A stretch of 64,000 nt of DNA from Delphinapterus leucas (lineage: Eukaryota; Chordata; Mammalia; Artiodactyla; Monodontidae): positions 87,614,964 to 87,678,963 of the forward strand of contig NW_022098076.1 in NCBI RefSeq assembly GCF_002288925.2, given 5' to 3'. Below are positions 36,050 to 52,585 of the stretch, piece by piece. Each line of letters opens with the position of its first letter. The first letter of the stretch is position 1. Below the pieces are notes generated by a model. The model did no database searches. It was not told the DNA's origin and saw only the letters and a list, made by a program, of their open reading frames with translations. The translations under genes and the position numbers were made by a program.

Positions 36050-36850
36050 TCATGCCCAGCTGCAGCTACCTTTGTTCAAGATCTCACAATCTCTTAACTG
36101 GAATACATCAGTCACCTCAAGGGTTTCCCAGCCTCCAGTTCTCTCCACATCCAATACATTCCTATAGCAGCTAGTGTCCAAAATGGCAATTATTCAGACC
36201 CCTCCACAGCTTAAAAACCCTAAATAGCTCCCCAGTGCCCTTAAGGTAAAACAAACAAACAAACTCTAAAAGAGTTGGCTCTTTCTTCCAGGCTCAACTC
36301 AAGCCTCATTTCCTCCAGAAGCCTTCCTTAAATCACCTCTCTCCAGGACACAGCCAGGAGCCTTATCTGTACCCCTGGGGCTCCTTGTGGCACCATCTGT
36401 CCTAGCCAGATGGACCTGTATCTCCCAGGAACCTTGAGCTTTCCCAGGTAGGAACTTTGCTGTATCTAGATTTTTACTGAGTATAGGGCTGTGCATGTGG
36501 TTTCCAAGAGCCTTGATGACCTGACTCCAGCTCTGTAGCCCTCATTTCTTACCCTTGAACCCTGGGTTCCAGTCACTGTGGGTTTCTTCTCTGCATTAGT
36601 GTATGCTGCACAGTGCAGGCCTCTGTGACTATGGTCACTGCCCTCTTTTCTTCCCCTTTTTGCCCATAAGATGCCCACTTTCTCTTCCCCAACACATTCC
36701 CTTCTGTGCTTCCAAAGTATTGTCATCTCTCTCTCATAGCACTTAACACATTGAAGCTTTTTGAGGGCAAGAACCTTGTCTTATCTTCATATAAACTTCT
36801 AGAACATAATACGTGCTAAAGAAAATTTTAAAATAGATGAATGCGTTGGT
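36050..36850 (+). repeat. L2-like fragment
   Basis: 'ccacagcttaaaaaccctaa', 'ctccccagtgcccttaaggt' and 'ttttgagggcaagaaccttg' follow the L2 3' region on the plus strand, with an intervening diverged block. Confidence 0.55.
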
Positions 36851-37165
36851 GCTCGTCTCCTTTGTATCTGTCTAATTTCTGCACTCGAATGCACGAAAGG
36901 TAAATAGGGTTTTTTTCCTCATCTTCAAGACCTGAAAGTCTGTGGTGTATACTTTAAAGGAACCAGCCTAAGTGTTCAGTTACATGGCATTCTTATCCAT
37001 CTTCCAGGGGAGTTGGTAAGTACCAAATGCAACGCCACGAATGTCATTTTGGTCACAGAACCATTGTTGGCTCAACCCATCTTCTGCTTATTTTAAAATA
37101 TTTTCTGAATAAAGATGAAGAACATGGTCTTGGCTTCAGATAGCCTGGGTTTCAAAGCAGACTTT

Positions 37166-37505
37166 TTTTTTTTTAATTATTTTTGGCTGAGTTGGGTCTT
37201 CGTTGCTGCGCGTGGATTTTCTCTAGCTGCGGCGAGCAGGGGCTGCTCTTCGTTGTGGTGCGCGGGCTTCTCATTGCGGTGGCTTCTTTTGTTGCGGAGC
37301 ACCGGCTCTAGGTGTGCAGGCTTCAGTAGTTGTGGCACGTGGGCTCAGCCGTGGTGGCTGGCAGGCTCTAGAGCGCAGGCTCAGTAGTTGTGGCACATGG
37401 GCTTAGTTGCTCTGCGGCATGTGGGCTCTTTCCGGACCGGGGCTCGAACCCGTGTGCCCTGAATTGGCAGGTGGATTCTTAACCACCGCGCCACCAGGGA
37501 AGCCC
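37166..37505 (-). repeat. Long CHR SINE, minus (first of a close pair)
   Basis: 'ggctgagttgggtcttcgtt' to 'ccaccagggaagccc'. Target-site duplication TCAAAGCAGACTTT at 37152-37165 and 37506-37519. Confidence 0.95.
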
Positions 37506-37544
37506 TCAAAGCAGACTTTCATACTTGCCGGCTTTTGGATTTTT

Positions 37545-37844
37545 TAATTAATTAATTAATGGCTGTGTTGGGTCTATGTTGCTGCGCGAGGGCTTTCTTT
37601 AGTTGCGGCGAGCAGGGGCTATTCTTTGCGGTGCGCGGGCTTCTCATTGTGGTGCCTTTTCTTGTTGTGGAGCACGGGCTGTAGGTGCACAGCCTTCAGT
37701 AGTTGTGGCATGCAGTCTCAGTAGTTGTGGCTCACGGGCTTAGTTACTCCATGATCTGTGGGACCTTTCCGGACCAGGGTTTGAACCTGTGTCCTCTGCA
37801 TGGGCAGGTAGATCCTTAACCACTGCGCCACCAGGGAAGTCCCT
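37545..37844 (-). repeat. Long CHR SINE, minus (second of a close pair)
   Basis: 'atggctgtgttgggtctatg' to 'ccaccagggaagtccc'. Target-site duplication GGCTTTTGGATTTTT at 37530-37544 and 37845-37859. Only 10 bp separate its duplication from that of the previous SINE. Confidence 0.95.
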
Positions 37845-37859
37845 GGCTTTTGGATTTTT

Positions 37860-37990
37860 AGGCTTAGTTATGTCACCTGAAAAATGGGAATAATATGACA
37901 GGCCTAGAGTTATTATGAGAATTCAGTGAGACAATGTACAGCACCTGGCACATGGAAAAACGCTCAGTAAACGGTAGTTATTAGGCTTAG
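37860..37990 (+). repeat. MIR SINE fragment
   Basis: 'cacctgaaaaatgggaataa', 'gagaattcagtgagacaatg' and 'cacctggcacatgg' are the MIR 3' half. Confidence 0.75.
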
Positions 37991-38199
37991 TATGTCTCTG
38001 TACCCCGAGGGTAGCCACAGTCGCCCTACGGTACTTCTGAGGGTAAAGCTCGGACAAAGAGGATGGATTTAGGGCCCAGGATGGTGATGGCGATGGTTGG
38101 GGGACCAAGTACTGCCTAGGCTATATTCCTCTCCTCAGGGCCCCCACCCTGTCCTGGGCTACAGCCCAGTTCGGGACCCACTTTCCCCGGCCGGGGCCG

Positions 38200-38760
38200 C
38201 CCTGGAGGTCTGAGGCTGCAAACGCGGCGGGGGAACCTAGTGTGGGCGGAACTCGAATGCAGCGGCGGGAGGCTTCCGGGGGAGCCACAAGGGCAACGGG
38301 TCGGCGGAGGCAGAAAAGCGTCGGACGCCGGGCCGATCATGGACGCTTGACAACCTGCGGGCAGGCGCCGGGAGGCCAAGCCAGCGACCGAGAGGACGGA
38401 GAGGCGGCGAGGACAGGTAGGGGCCGGCGAGAGGGTGGGGCCCGGCGTGCCAGGTTCGTCTGGGCCGTCAGGCTTAGCGCCAGCCGTGGGAAAAGCCCTC
38501 GGCCACACCGCCCCGCCCCCGCTCCGGGGAGCGCGACCCGTGGCTCATCACCCTGCACCCGCGGCTCTGCTTGGAACACGCCACCCGCCCTGAAGTCCAC
38601 CCCAGTCCGCGACTCTCAGCATCCGCACCGCGGTTGCTCTCGCTTCCCCACCCGTAAAGGCTGCTCCTTTGCTCCTCTGCCGTCCATCAAAATAGCGCCT
38701 CCCCCTAGGACGGGAATTCATCTCCCCTGAGTTCCTAGCCGCCTCCTCGGGCTCTCCCAC
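38200..38760 (+). promoter_or_regulatory. COPS7B: CpG island and promoter of COPS7B
   Basis: A second CpG-dense block (gcggcggg, gtcggacgccgggccg, cgccccgcccccgc) covers the COPS7B first exon and the start of intron 1. There is no TATA box. A GC-box-like gccccgccccc lies near 38510. The island points toward COPS7B and away from PDE6D. Edges are by eye. Confidence 0.75.
38250..38416 (+). other. COPS7B: COPS7B exon 1 (non-coding, 5' end approximate)
   Basis: The donor is ACAG|GTAGGG at 38416/38417 inside the CpG island. The exon carries no start codon in frame with COPS7B, and translation starts in exon 2. The 5' end (transcription start) cannot be set from the sequence. The assignment rests on the CpG island, the donor quality and its position upstream of exon 2, not on a transcript. 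Confidence 0.55.
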
Positions 38761-40520
<1,760 letters not shown>

Positions 40521-40720
40521 TGAAAGATAGGGGAAAAAATCCAACTGAACCTGATGAATTAGAAAAGAAGAGTATAAGCATGGACTGATGTTTAACAGTC
40601 ATTCTTAGGGACAAAAAACCTCCAGTGCAAATATAGACATTGAAAATTGGTCAGGTACATACATAGCAGAAAATGTTTGTTATTGAACATGAGATGGGCA
40701 TGAATAAAGAATATATTGTT

Positions 40721-41066
40721 GGGCTTCCCTGGAGGCACAGTGGTTAAGAATCCGTCTGCCAGTGCAGGGGACATGGGTTCGAGCCCTGGTCCAGGAAGAT
40801 CCCACATGTCACAGAGCAACTAAGCCTGTACGCCACAACTAATGAGCCTGCGCTCTAGAGCCCACGAGCCACAACTACTGAGCCCGCGTGCCACAGTTAC
40901 TGAAGCTGGCATGCCTAGAGTCCGTGCTCCGCAACAAGAGAAGCCACCTCAACAAGAAGCCTGTGTGCTGCAATGAAGAGTAGCCCCTGCTTGCCACAAC
41001 TAGAGAAAGCCTGTGCGCAGCAACGAAGACCCAAAGCAGCCAAAAATAAATAAATTTATTTTAAAA
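40721..41066 (+). repeat. Long CHR SINE, plus
   Basis: 'gggcttccctggaggcacag' to 'cagccaaaaataaataaa'. Target-site duplication AAAGAATATATTGTT at 40706-40720 and 41067-41081. Confidence 0.95.
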
Positions 41067-41134
41067 AAAGAATATATTGTTCCTGTGAAAAGGGCAGTGT
41101 TGTGCTGAAGAAGGTGTGTAAAAAAGATATGACA

Positions 41135-41454
41135 GGGCTTCCCTGGTGGCGCAGTGGTTGAGAATCTGCCTGCCAATGCAGGGAACATGGGTTCGAGCCC
41201 TGGTCTTGGAAGATCCCACATGCCGCGGAGCAACTAGGCCCGTGAGCCGCAACTACTGAGCCTGCACATCTGGAGCCTGTGCTCTGCAACAAGAGAGGCA
41301 GCGATAGGGCCCACGCACCGCGATGAAGAGTGGCCCCCGCTCGCCGCAACTAGAGAAAGCCCTCGCACAGAAATGAAGACCCAACACAGCCAAAAATAAA
41401 AAAAAAAAAAAAGATTCCACATCTTCCCCCAACGTTGGCAAAAAAAAAAAAAAA
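41135..41454 (+). repeat. CHR SINE with a 3' transduced segment, plus
   Basis: 'ggcttccctggtggcgcagt' to 'agccaaaaataaaaaa', then about 27 unique bases (41413-41439: gattccacatc... gttggc), then a second poly(A). The target-site duplication AAAAAGATATGACA (41121-41134, 41455-41468) lies outside both A-tracts. Confidence 0.9.
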
Positions 41455-41691
41455 AAAAAGATATGACATGAAAAGCTGGGAAGTAGTCCTTTTTGCTTTG
41501 TTTGCTTGTTTGATGTTGTTATTAAAACCTTGGGTATCACTTTTGGTTGTTGTGCCTTAAAAATGAGAAGATCTGGTGAAGAGTAATCAGGTGGAACAGA
41601 CATGTAAAGCAACCTATACTTTTTCAACCTCTACTTCCCATTTTGGATATTTTTATATTTATTGATTGATACTTTTATATTGATTGATCGA

Positions 41692-42146
41692 AAAGTCTGG
41701 TGACATCTTTTTACTTTGGAGGATGTGCTCAGGAGCTCTTGGTAGGGTGGGTTGGCTTCCTCTTCACCATCACAGCTTCTTCCTGGCTGCCCAGGGTGGT
41801 GCCTGCTCTGCTGACGGCCACCATGTGCAGATCTGGGCAGTACTTGTTCTTGAGGATCATGTGCACGATGCTACTGAGCGTCGCCCAGGCATTCTTGTTG
41901 ACGGTGGTCCACACATATGGGGTGGCTGACTTTTGCTGGCCAGTTCTTTTCTTCATGACACTAGGACACCTTTGCCATTGGCTGCTGGCTCCATGCCTGT
42001 AGCCCTGCTGTGAATCAGCCCGCTGTAGCAGAGGGAGTATGGGTCTTCACGTTACTGGACTTGCTGCTGTACATCTGCTTATTCCTCTTGGTTAGTAAAC
42101 TTGAGCAGTTCCCCATGATCATCCATTGCAGATGTGTGGATGTAGC
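41692..42146 (-). pseudogene. RPL28 processed pseudogene
   Basis: On the minus strand the sequence reads as ribosomal protein L28 without introns. Near 42136 it begins HLQWM..GNCSS.L.KRNKQ; further on come GLIH and EPAANGKG; the last 75 codons (41956-41729) run from a [13 protein letters not shown] segment to [13 protein letters not shown] and a stop. These match RPL28 landmarks (HLQWMVVRNCSSF, RPTKSS end). The reading frame is broken: two single-base frame changes, one near the GLIH segment and one near 41957, plus an in-frame TGA between them. Many Arg codons are changed. It lies antisense in COPS7B intron 2, has no promoter and should not make a ribosomal protein. No clean poly(A) tail remains, so it is fairly old. 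Confidence 0.85.
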
Positions 42147-42197
42147 ATCATTTCCTCTCCCTGCAACAGCTGGAAACAGGAAGACCTAGTTTTATTT

Positions 42198-42404
42198 ATT
42201 TATTTATTTATTTGCGGTACGCGGGGCTCTCACTGTTGTGGCCTCTCCCGTTGCGGAGCACAGGCTCCGGACGTGCAGGCTCAGCGGCCATGGCTCACGG
42301 GCCCAGCCGCTCCGCAGCATGTGGGATCCTCTTGGACCGGGGCACGAACCCGCGTCCCCTGCATCGGCAGGTGGACTCTCAACCACTGCGCCACCAGGGA
42401 AGCC
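42198..42404 (-). repeat. Short CHR SINE (deleted subtype), minus
   Basis: (TTTA)n tail, 'gcggtacgcggggctctcac' to 'ccaccagggaagcc'. Target-site duplication CCTAGTTTTATTT at 42185-42197 and 42405-42417. Confidence 0.93.
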
Positions 42405-42449
42405 CCTAGTTTTATTTTTTAACTGTAAATTTTTATTTAATGTCAGCCT

Positions 42450-42565
42450 GGCTTGCTAGACTGTAAGCTCTGTGAGGGTAAGGTCAATTGTGCTCACCAT
42501 TGTTTTCCTTAGAGCTTATTATGTAGCCTGACACACAGTAGGCTTTCAGTAAAAATTTAATTACC
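42450..42565 (+). repeat. L2 3' end fragment
   Basis: 'gactgtaagctctgtgaggg' and 'cctgacacacagtaggcttt' are typical L2 3'-end sequence. Confidence 0.65.
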
Positions 42566-42610
42566 AGAGATAGAAAAGGAATCCTGTGAGGGAAATTTAA
42601 GAAAACTGAG

Positions 42611-43090
42611 TTGTTTTTTTTTAATAGGCTTTATTTCTTTAGAGCAGTTTTAGATTCACAGCAAAGTTGAGAGGAAGGTATAGAGAGTTCTAATATACCT
42701 TGTGCTCTTATACATGAATAGCCTGCCCCATTACCAATACCCGCCACCAGTGTGGAGCTACACTGGCACGTCATTATCACCCAAAGACCATAGTTTACAT
42801 TAGGGATCACACTTGGTGTTTTATAGTCTATGGGTTTAGACAAATGTATAATGACATGTCCCATTACAGTATCATACAGAGTATTTGACTGCCCTAAAAG
42901 TCCTCTGTTCTGCCTCTTCATCCCTTCGTCCCCTCTAATCCCTGGCCACTGATCTTTTTACTTCTTTCAGAATGTTGTGTAGTTGGAATCATACATATGG
43001 AGCCTTTTCAGATTGGGTTCTTTCACTTAGTAATATTGCATTTAAATTTCCTCCCTGCTCTTTCATGGCTTGGTAGCTCATCATTTTTCA
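42611..43090 (-). repeat. Old L1 3' UTR fragment, minus
   Basis: 'gagcagttttagattcacag', 'ttacattagggatcacactt' and 'ttggaatcatacatatggag' are antisense L1ME-type 3' UTR sequence. Confidence 0.75.
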
Positions 43091-44001
43091 AAAGAAGAGA
43101 TGACCAAAGGGTAGTGTGTTTCTTCAAGTTTGTGAAAAGCCTGAATGAATATGCCAGGTGGTTGTTTCATATGGAAGTTTGGGTAAGAGGAGATGGATGA
43201 AAATTAAAGCCAGAAAGACCTTGTTGACTTAGGCCAGTGGGAGAAATTTTGGAGTGTCTGCTTTAGAGAAAATAGTCTTTTATGGCTAGCTTTGTAATCG
43301 TCTGTCTGAAAAGTGGGGGCTAGATTTGATGGTCTCTTCCACTTATGATTCAGGGCCTCAGGAGATTCTCGGTAACCTGAGACAGTAGGCTGGGGTATTC
43401 AGATGCTAGAGTTCTCGTTGGAGTGCTTAGCAAATCACCCTTATCTTCCCATAGTTTGTTTTTTTCCATATGTGAGCTGGTAATAAGCTAGCTGCCTTTC
43501 AGTGGTCAGAAATTACAGACGTGGTTTTTGGAAGCTTTTTTTAAAAGATGGTTAAAATCAAGTGGTATTGTTGGTGTCCACAGAATACCACTTGGTTCCT
43601 GTTTAGACTTTATTGAGTTTGGTAAATTGGAAGAGTAACAGGTAGATATTCGTGAGTAAGGGAGACACCCAGTTACGGTAACTGGCAGCAGAGCAGAGTA
43701 GAGCGGTTCCTGGCAGAACAGTATCTCTTTCGTTTTTCTTCTCCAGATGATGCTTTGCCATTAGCATTAGCGAGGAATAAGTAATTCTAATGAAAACTTT
43801 TATTTGGGGCTGGTATCCTGGTTTCCTGTCGCAGCTGGGCTGTTCTCTCATGCCTTATGCTGTGCTAATCTCCAGCATTCACAGTCCACATGTAGTCCTG
43901 AAGCTTGGAGCCAACCCTACACTTTTTTCAGTTTGGATTGATAGTGGCTTGTGCTGTACCCGCCAAGCTGGTATATTGACAAGGCTGCTCCAGTCTGTTT
44001 T

Positions 44002-44329
44002 TTTTTAAACTTATTTATTTGATTTATTTTTGGCTGTGTTGGGCCTTTGTTGCTGTGCACAGGTCTTTCCCTAGTTGTGGAGAGCGAGGGCTACTGTTCG
44101 TTGCATTGCGCGGGCTTCTCATTGCAGTGGCTTCTCTCGTTGTGGAGCACAGGCTCTAGGCGCGCGGGCTCAGTAGTTGTTGTGCATGGGTTCTAGAGTG
44201 CAGGCTCAGTAGTTGTGGCGCACGGGCTTAGTGCTCCGCCGCATGTGGGATCTTCCCGGACCAGGAGTTGAACCCGTGTCCCCTGCATTGGCAGGCGGAT
44301 TCTTAACCACTGCGCCACCAGGGAAGTCC
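44002..44329 (-). repeat. Long CHR SINE, minus
   Basis: 'tggctgtgttgggcctttgt' to 'ccaccagggaagtccc'. Target-site duplication CTCCAGTCTGTTTT at 43988-44001 and 44330-44343. Ends about 320 bp before COPS7B exon 3. Confidence 0.95.
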
Positions 44330-44651
44330 CTCCAGTCTGTTTTGATGGCAGGGGAATCCTGAGCAATCCTGAACTGCTCCCAGTGCTTACTGCTTTGTGT
44401 GTGGGTGCGTCTGTGTGACAAAAGTAGCTCCTGGGCATGCTCTGTGCAGTATAAAGCATGTATTCCTGAGAGAGAAAAATTAAACTTGGGGCCTTATTTA
44501 TTTTTTCCCGAAGACTCAAAGAGTTGGGAGGGACCTCAGGGACCAAGCAATAAAACGGTCAGAACTGTGGCATGTGATCACCTGCCCTCTTCTTGAACAC
44601 TGCAGTGATTGGTAGCTCGGTCTGTGAACTGCTTTTTCTTTTCCTCCTCAG

Positions 44652-44727
44652 CTTGCAGAAGGAGGTAATGCTGCTTATTTGCAGTTGCTGAATCTGTTTG
44701 CCTATGGAACATACCCAGATTACATAG
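44652..44727 (+). CDS. COPS7B: COPS7B coding exon 3 (residues 55-79 plus 1 nt)
   Basis: The acceptor is ttcctcctcag and the donor ATAG|GTGAGT. It encodes [20 protein letters not shown] followed by YPDYI, continuing the helical part of the PCI domain. The exon is 76 nt and leaves a phase 1 junction: its last G joins CC of the next exon to make Ala 80. Residue 59 is Gly where I recall Ala in human; this is from memory and minor. The exon is too short to show as a long open frame and was found by matching the expected protein. Confidence 0.95.
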
Positions 44728-45699
44728 GTGAGTTGGTTAAGATCCTCCAAAGACTTTTCTTTATTTTGTTGCTCTGTCTGGATATGTTGCCTTCATGAGG
44801 GTCACTGAGGTCTGGGATATAAAACATGGGGTGGTATCTTCCTAACCTGGCTGTTTCTCATTTTACTGTGCTCTGTAAGTGACCTCCCATGAGGACTTTC
44901 GTTCCCACCTTTTATTTCCCAGTGGGTAAATGGGGACTATGTTAATGCTCATCCATAAATATAGCCCTTGTTTATTTTCCAGATGAGATTCTTGAGGACT
45001 GGTGTTTGTAGAACACTTGGAGTGTTGTGAAATGTCAGAATACTTTGTAAAGTATTTAAGCGTTGTAAATATTATCTAAATACTATCATCATATTGAAGA
45101 AAGTTTGGAAAACAGGGAGAAAGTCACTTGTACTCCCATTAAACTACTGTTAGCATTATGGTGCTGGACTTTTCTTCCTTGTGCTTGTGCTTTCTGATAT
45201 GTAGGTGTAAGTAGATTATGTATACCATTTTATATCTTGCTTTATTCACTTATTTCATAGGCATTTATCCATGTTTTAAGTCTTTGTAGTCATTTTTAAT
45301 ATTCCATAATCGAATACTCCATAATCTACTTACCCCATTCTCTTTTGTAGATCATTTGAGTCATTGTATTGATAAATTAGAATCTTAAATATCAGGAATG
45401 AGGTGCATGAATGTCCAAACACTAACTTACTTTCCACCCAAGCCATTTTTGTCTGGCTTCCCTAGTTTATTTTAGTGATAATGACATAGGCCTGGCAGTT
45501 TTTTTTAGTGGTATGACTCAGGGTCTTCTCTACTATGTCCTCGACTTCCCCTTTTTTCTCATTTTCTTTCTCCATGGTCACTTCTACTTACTCGGTGCTG
45601 CTGCCAGACTGGACAGTTTGCCACTTGCCAGCTTTTTCTGACCTTCACTTTGTTCCAGTGTGTGTATCCTTTGTTTCCATCCTCACTAAAGAGCAGCAT
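44728..45699 (+). other. COPS7B: COPS7B intron 3, 5' part
   Basis: No gene. 45.07-45.36 kb resembles an old interspersed repeat of a family I cannot name. Confidence 0.45.
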
Positions 45700-46215
45700 T
45701 TTACAGACTCTAGAACCAGGATTCTTGCATTATATTCTGTGTCCACTTCAATAGTTGTGTGTTCTTTGGTAAATTAAATGGTCTTCTGTACCTCAGTCTC
45801 CTTATCTGTAAAATGGGAGTAATAAAAAGGTCCACAATCCCTTATCTGCACTTCTTGGGCTAGATGTTTCATAATTTAGAATTTTGGGGACTTTAAAAAG
45901 GTAATATGATGCATATACTTTTTTATGTAACACCCTCGAGAGATGTGGGCAGCACCGGTAGTCAATCACATTCACAGTTTTGCAGCAAAACAAATGAATA
46001 TTCACAACAAGTGGGATAAAAAGCCTAACTCAATTTAGGTCATGATTTGCCACCAAATGAATTTCAGCACCGTGCTCAAGGGAGGAAAAGCAGTGTGGAT
46101 TCACCTTTTTGGAATCCAGCATTATGGATAAGGAATTGAAGACATTTGGAATCTGTCTTGTGGGGCTGTTGTGAGGACTAACTGGATGTGTGTGTATATG
46201 AATGGATCTGTGTGT
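45700..46215 (+). repeat. MIR SINE split by a DNA transposon
   Basis: The 5' part (45700-45829: 'gtacctcagtctccttatct', 'gtaaaatgggagtaata') and the 3' part (46143-46215: 'ggggctgttgtgaggactaa') are adjacent in a normal MIR. The intervening 310 bp are the element annotated at 45830. Confidence 0.7.
45830..46142. mobile_element. Non-autonomous DNA transposon inside a MIR
   Basis: Terminal inverted repeats 'gtccacaatcccttatctg' and 'ttatggataaggaattgaag' agree over about 20 bp with mismatches. Non-coding MITE-like element; the family is not named with confidence. Confidence 0.6.
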
Positions 46216-48023
<1,808 letters not shown>

Positions 48024-48033
48024 CTGTCATTCT

Positions 48034-49090
48034 TTTTTTTTTTTTTAACATCTTTATTGGAGTATAATTGCTTTACAATGGTGTGTTAGTTTCTGCTGTA
48101 CAACAAAGTGAATCAGCTATACATATACTTATATCCCCATATCTCCTCCCTCTTGTGTCTCCCTCCCACCCTCCGTATCCCATGCCTCTAGGTGGTCACA
48201 AAGCACCGAGCTGATCTTGCTATGCGGCTGCTTCCCACTAGCTATCTGTTTTACATTTGGTAGTGTGTATATTTCCATGCCACCTTCTCACTTTGTCCCA
48301 GCTTACCCTTACCCCTCCCCGTGTCCTCAAGTCCATTCTCTACCTCTGCATCTTTATTCCTGTCCTGCCCCTAGGTTCTTCAGAACCTTTTTTTTTTTTT
48401 TTTAGATTCCATACATATGTGTTAGCATATGGTATTTGTTTTTCTCTTTCTTACTTACTTCACTCTGTATGACAGTCTCTAGGTCCATCCACCTCACTAC
48501 AAATAACTCAATTTCGTTTCTTTTTTATGGCTGAATAATATTCCACTGTATATATGTGCCACCTTTTCTTTATCCACTCATCTGTCGCTGGACACTTAGG
48601 TTGCTTCCACGTCCTGGCTATTGTAAATAGAGCTGCAGTGAACATTGTGGTACATGACTCTTTGAATTATGGTTTTCTCAGGGTATATGCCCAGTAGTGG
48701 GATTGCTGGGTTGTGTGGTAGTTCTATTTTTAGTTTTTTAAGGAACCTCCATACTGTTCTCCATAGTGGCTGTATCAATTTACATTCCCACCAACAGTGC
48801 AAGAGGGTACCCTTTTCTCCACACCCTCTCCAGCATTTATTGTTTCTAGATTTTTTGATGATGGCCATTCTGACTGGTGTGAGGTGATACCTCATTGTAG
48901 TTTTGATTTGCATTTCTCTAATGATTACTGACGTTGAGCATCCTTTCATGTGTTTGTTGGCAGTCTGTATATCTTCTTTGGAGAAATGTCTATTTAGGTC
49001 TTCTGCCCATTTTGGATTGGGTTGTTTGTTTTTTTGTTATTGAGCTGCATGAGCTGCTTGTATATTTTGGAGATTAATCGTTTGTCCAAA
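48034..49090 (-). repeat. L1 insertion (3' end, 5'-truncated) in COPS7B intron 4, minus
   Basis: Poly(T), then the L1 3' UTR, then an antisense ORF2 C-terminal frame at 48949-48596 (contains [13 protein letters not shown] and [15 protein letters not shown]1 ORF2 hallmarks). Target-site duplication CTGTCATTCT at 48024-48033 and 49091-49100. It lacks the endonuclease and reverse transcriptase, so it is dead. Confidence 0.93.
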
Positions 49091-49894
49091 CTGTCATTCT
49101 AAGTCCCTGTACCAACCCTGGATTTCAGACCTTTAGTCATAGAAAACCCCCCAGGTATGTTTGCCCTCTTCTCCTCATATATCTTCCTCCTGTTTCTGCA
49201 GATTTGATTGCTGTGTTAATTTTCAAACTAATAGTGCTGTGTCATAGGATTTACAGAAAACTGGTATTTAGATATCCAGTTGTCTTGGAGTCATGCCGAA
49301 TGTTGGTACAGTCCATTACAGGACTACTGTTGGGGAATTGACATTGGTTGTCAGAGACCAAGAAAACATGTAAACTTCAGGATGACCTCTGAGCTTGCAG
49401 TATCCACTGGCCACCTGTAGGTGGATGCATTAGACTGTAAGATTTTTAATTGTGCTCTGCTGGGCAAGCAGCCAGTTTGTGTGTCCAGTGTCTGAGATTC
49501 TTTGGAGTTTTTTTTGATGATCTGGCGTCTTATACAAATTCTGCCAGCTTCCAAAAGGCAGCAGAGTGCCAGATACTGAGGATATCCCTTTTTCCTCTAG
49601 AAAGAGTCTTTGGGATCTCTAAGAGTGTGCTTCAGAGCATGAAAGCTGGAAGCTGAGCAAAGTCCAGGAGGCAGGGGATGGAGGAGAACACATTCCTAGA
49701 TGCTGTGGGTCTTGTTTGGATCCCACAGGTCTCAGCTCATTTATCCATCTCTTGTTGCCATAGATGTTAATAATTACCACTAGACTGCATTTCCCAAAGC
49801 CCTGAGGCATATGTTGGCTATCTGAGTAATAACTTGAATTTTCTTTAATGTTTACCAATGGTTTTTGTAAACATCACATGTACCTTATCTGTAG

Positions 49895-52142
<2,248 letters not shown>

Positions 52143-52369
52143 TGATCTTGGCGTAGATGAAACAGCACTCACTCGCTTGTGGGCACTGGGTGAGGTGCTG
52201 GGGTAGAGGTGAGTGTGACCCAGGCACTCCTCTTGGTGCTGTCCGTCTCGTTTCTGATTCCTGGTCACCAGAGCGTGAGCGGGCTTGGAGAGCGGAATGT
52301 TGTAATTCCTCAGTTTACACGCACTTTGCAGCTGTAGAGCAAAAGAAACAAGTTTGGGGATGGGTCTTA

Positions 52370-52585
52370 AAGATGGATGGAGGGATGGTGGTTACCAGGC
52401 GGGGCAGAGGGCGGGGTGCGGCTGGGCTGGGGCACATGGGGCTTCAAGGCCCCGGTGCTGCTCTGCCTCTTAAGTTGTGTGGTGGGTGCACAGTGTTCAT
52501 TGTATTCTTCTCTAATCTGTATGTGTATGTTGTAACCTTTTAAAATGCATGATATGTTTCATCTTGAAAAAGGAAAAAAGGGAAA
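52370..52585 (+). repeat. Possible old L1 3'-end fragment
   Basis: 'gtggtgggtgcacagtgttc', 'ctctaatctgtatgtgtatg' and 'atgatatgtttcatcttg' resemble the closing part of L1M-type 3' ends. Weak. Confidence 0.35.

Noticed and set aside
38116..38760. Several 70-160 codon frames on both strands in the COPS7B CpG island
   Set aside because: High G+C removes stop codons; no domain is recognised and the first exon is non-coding.
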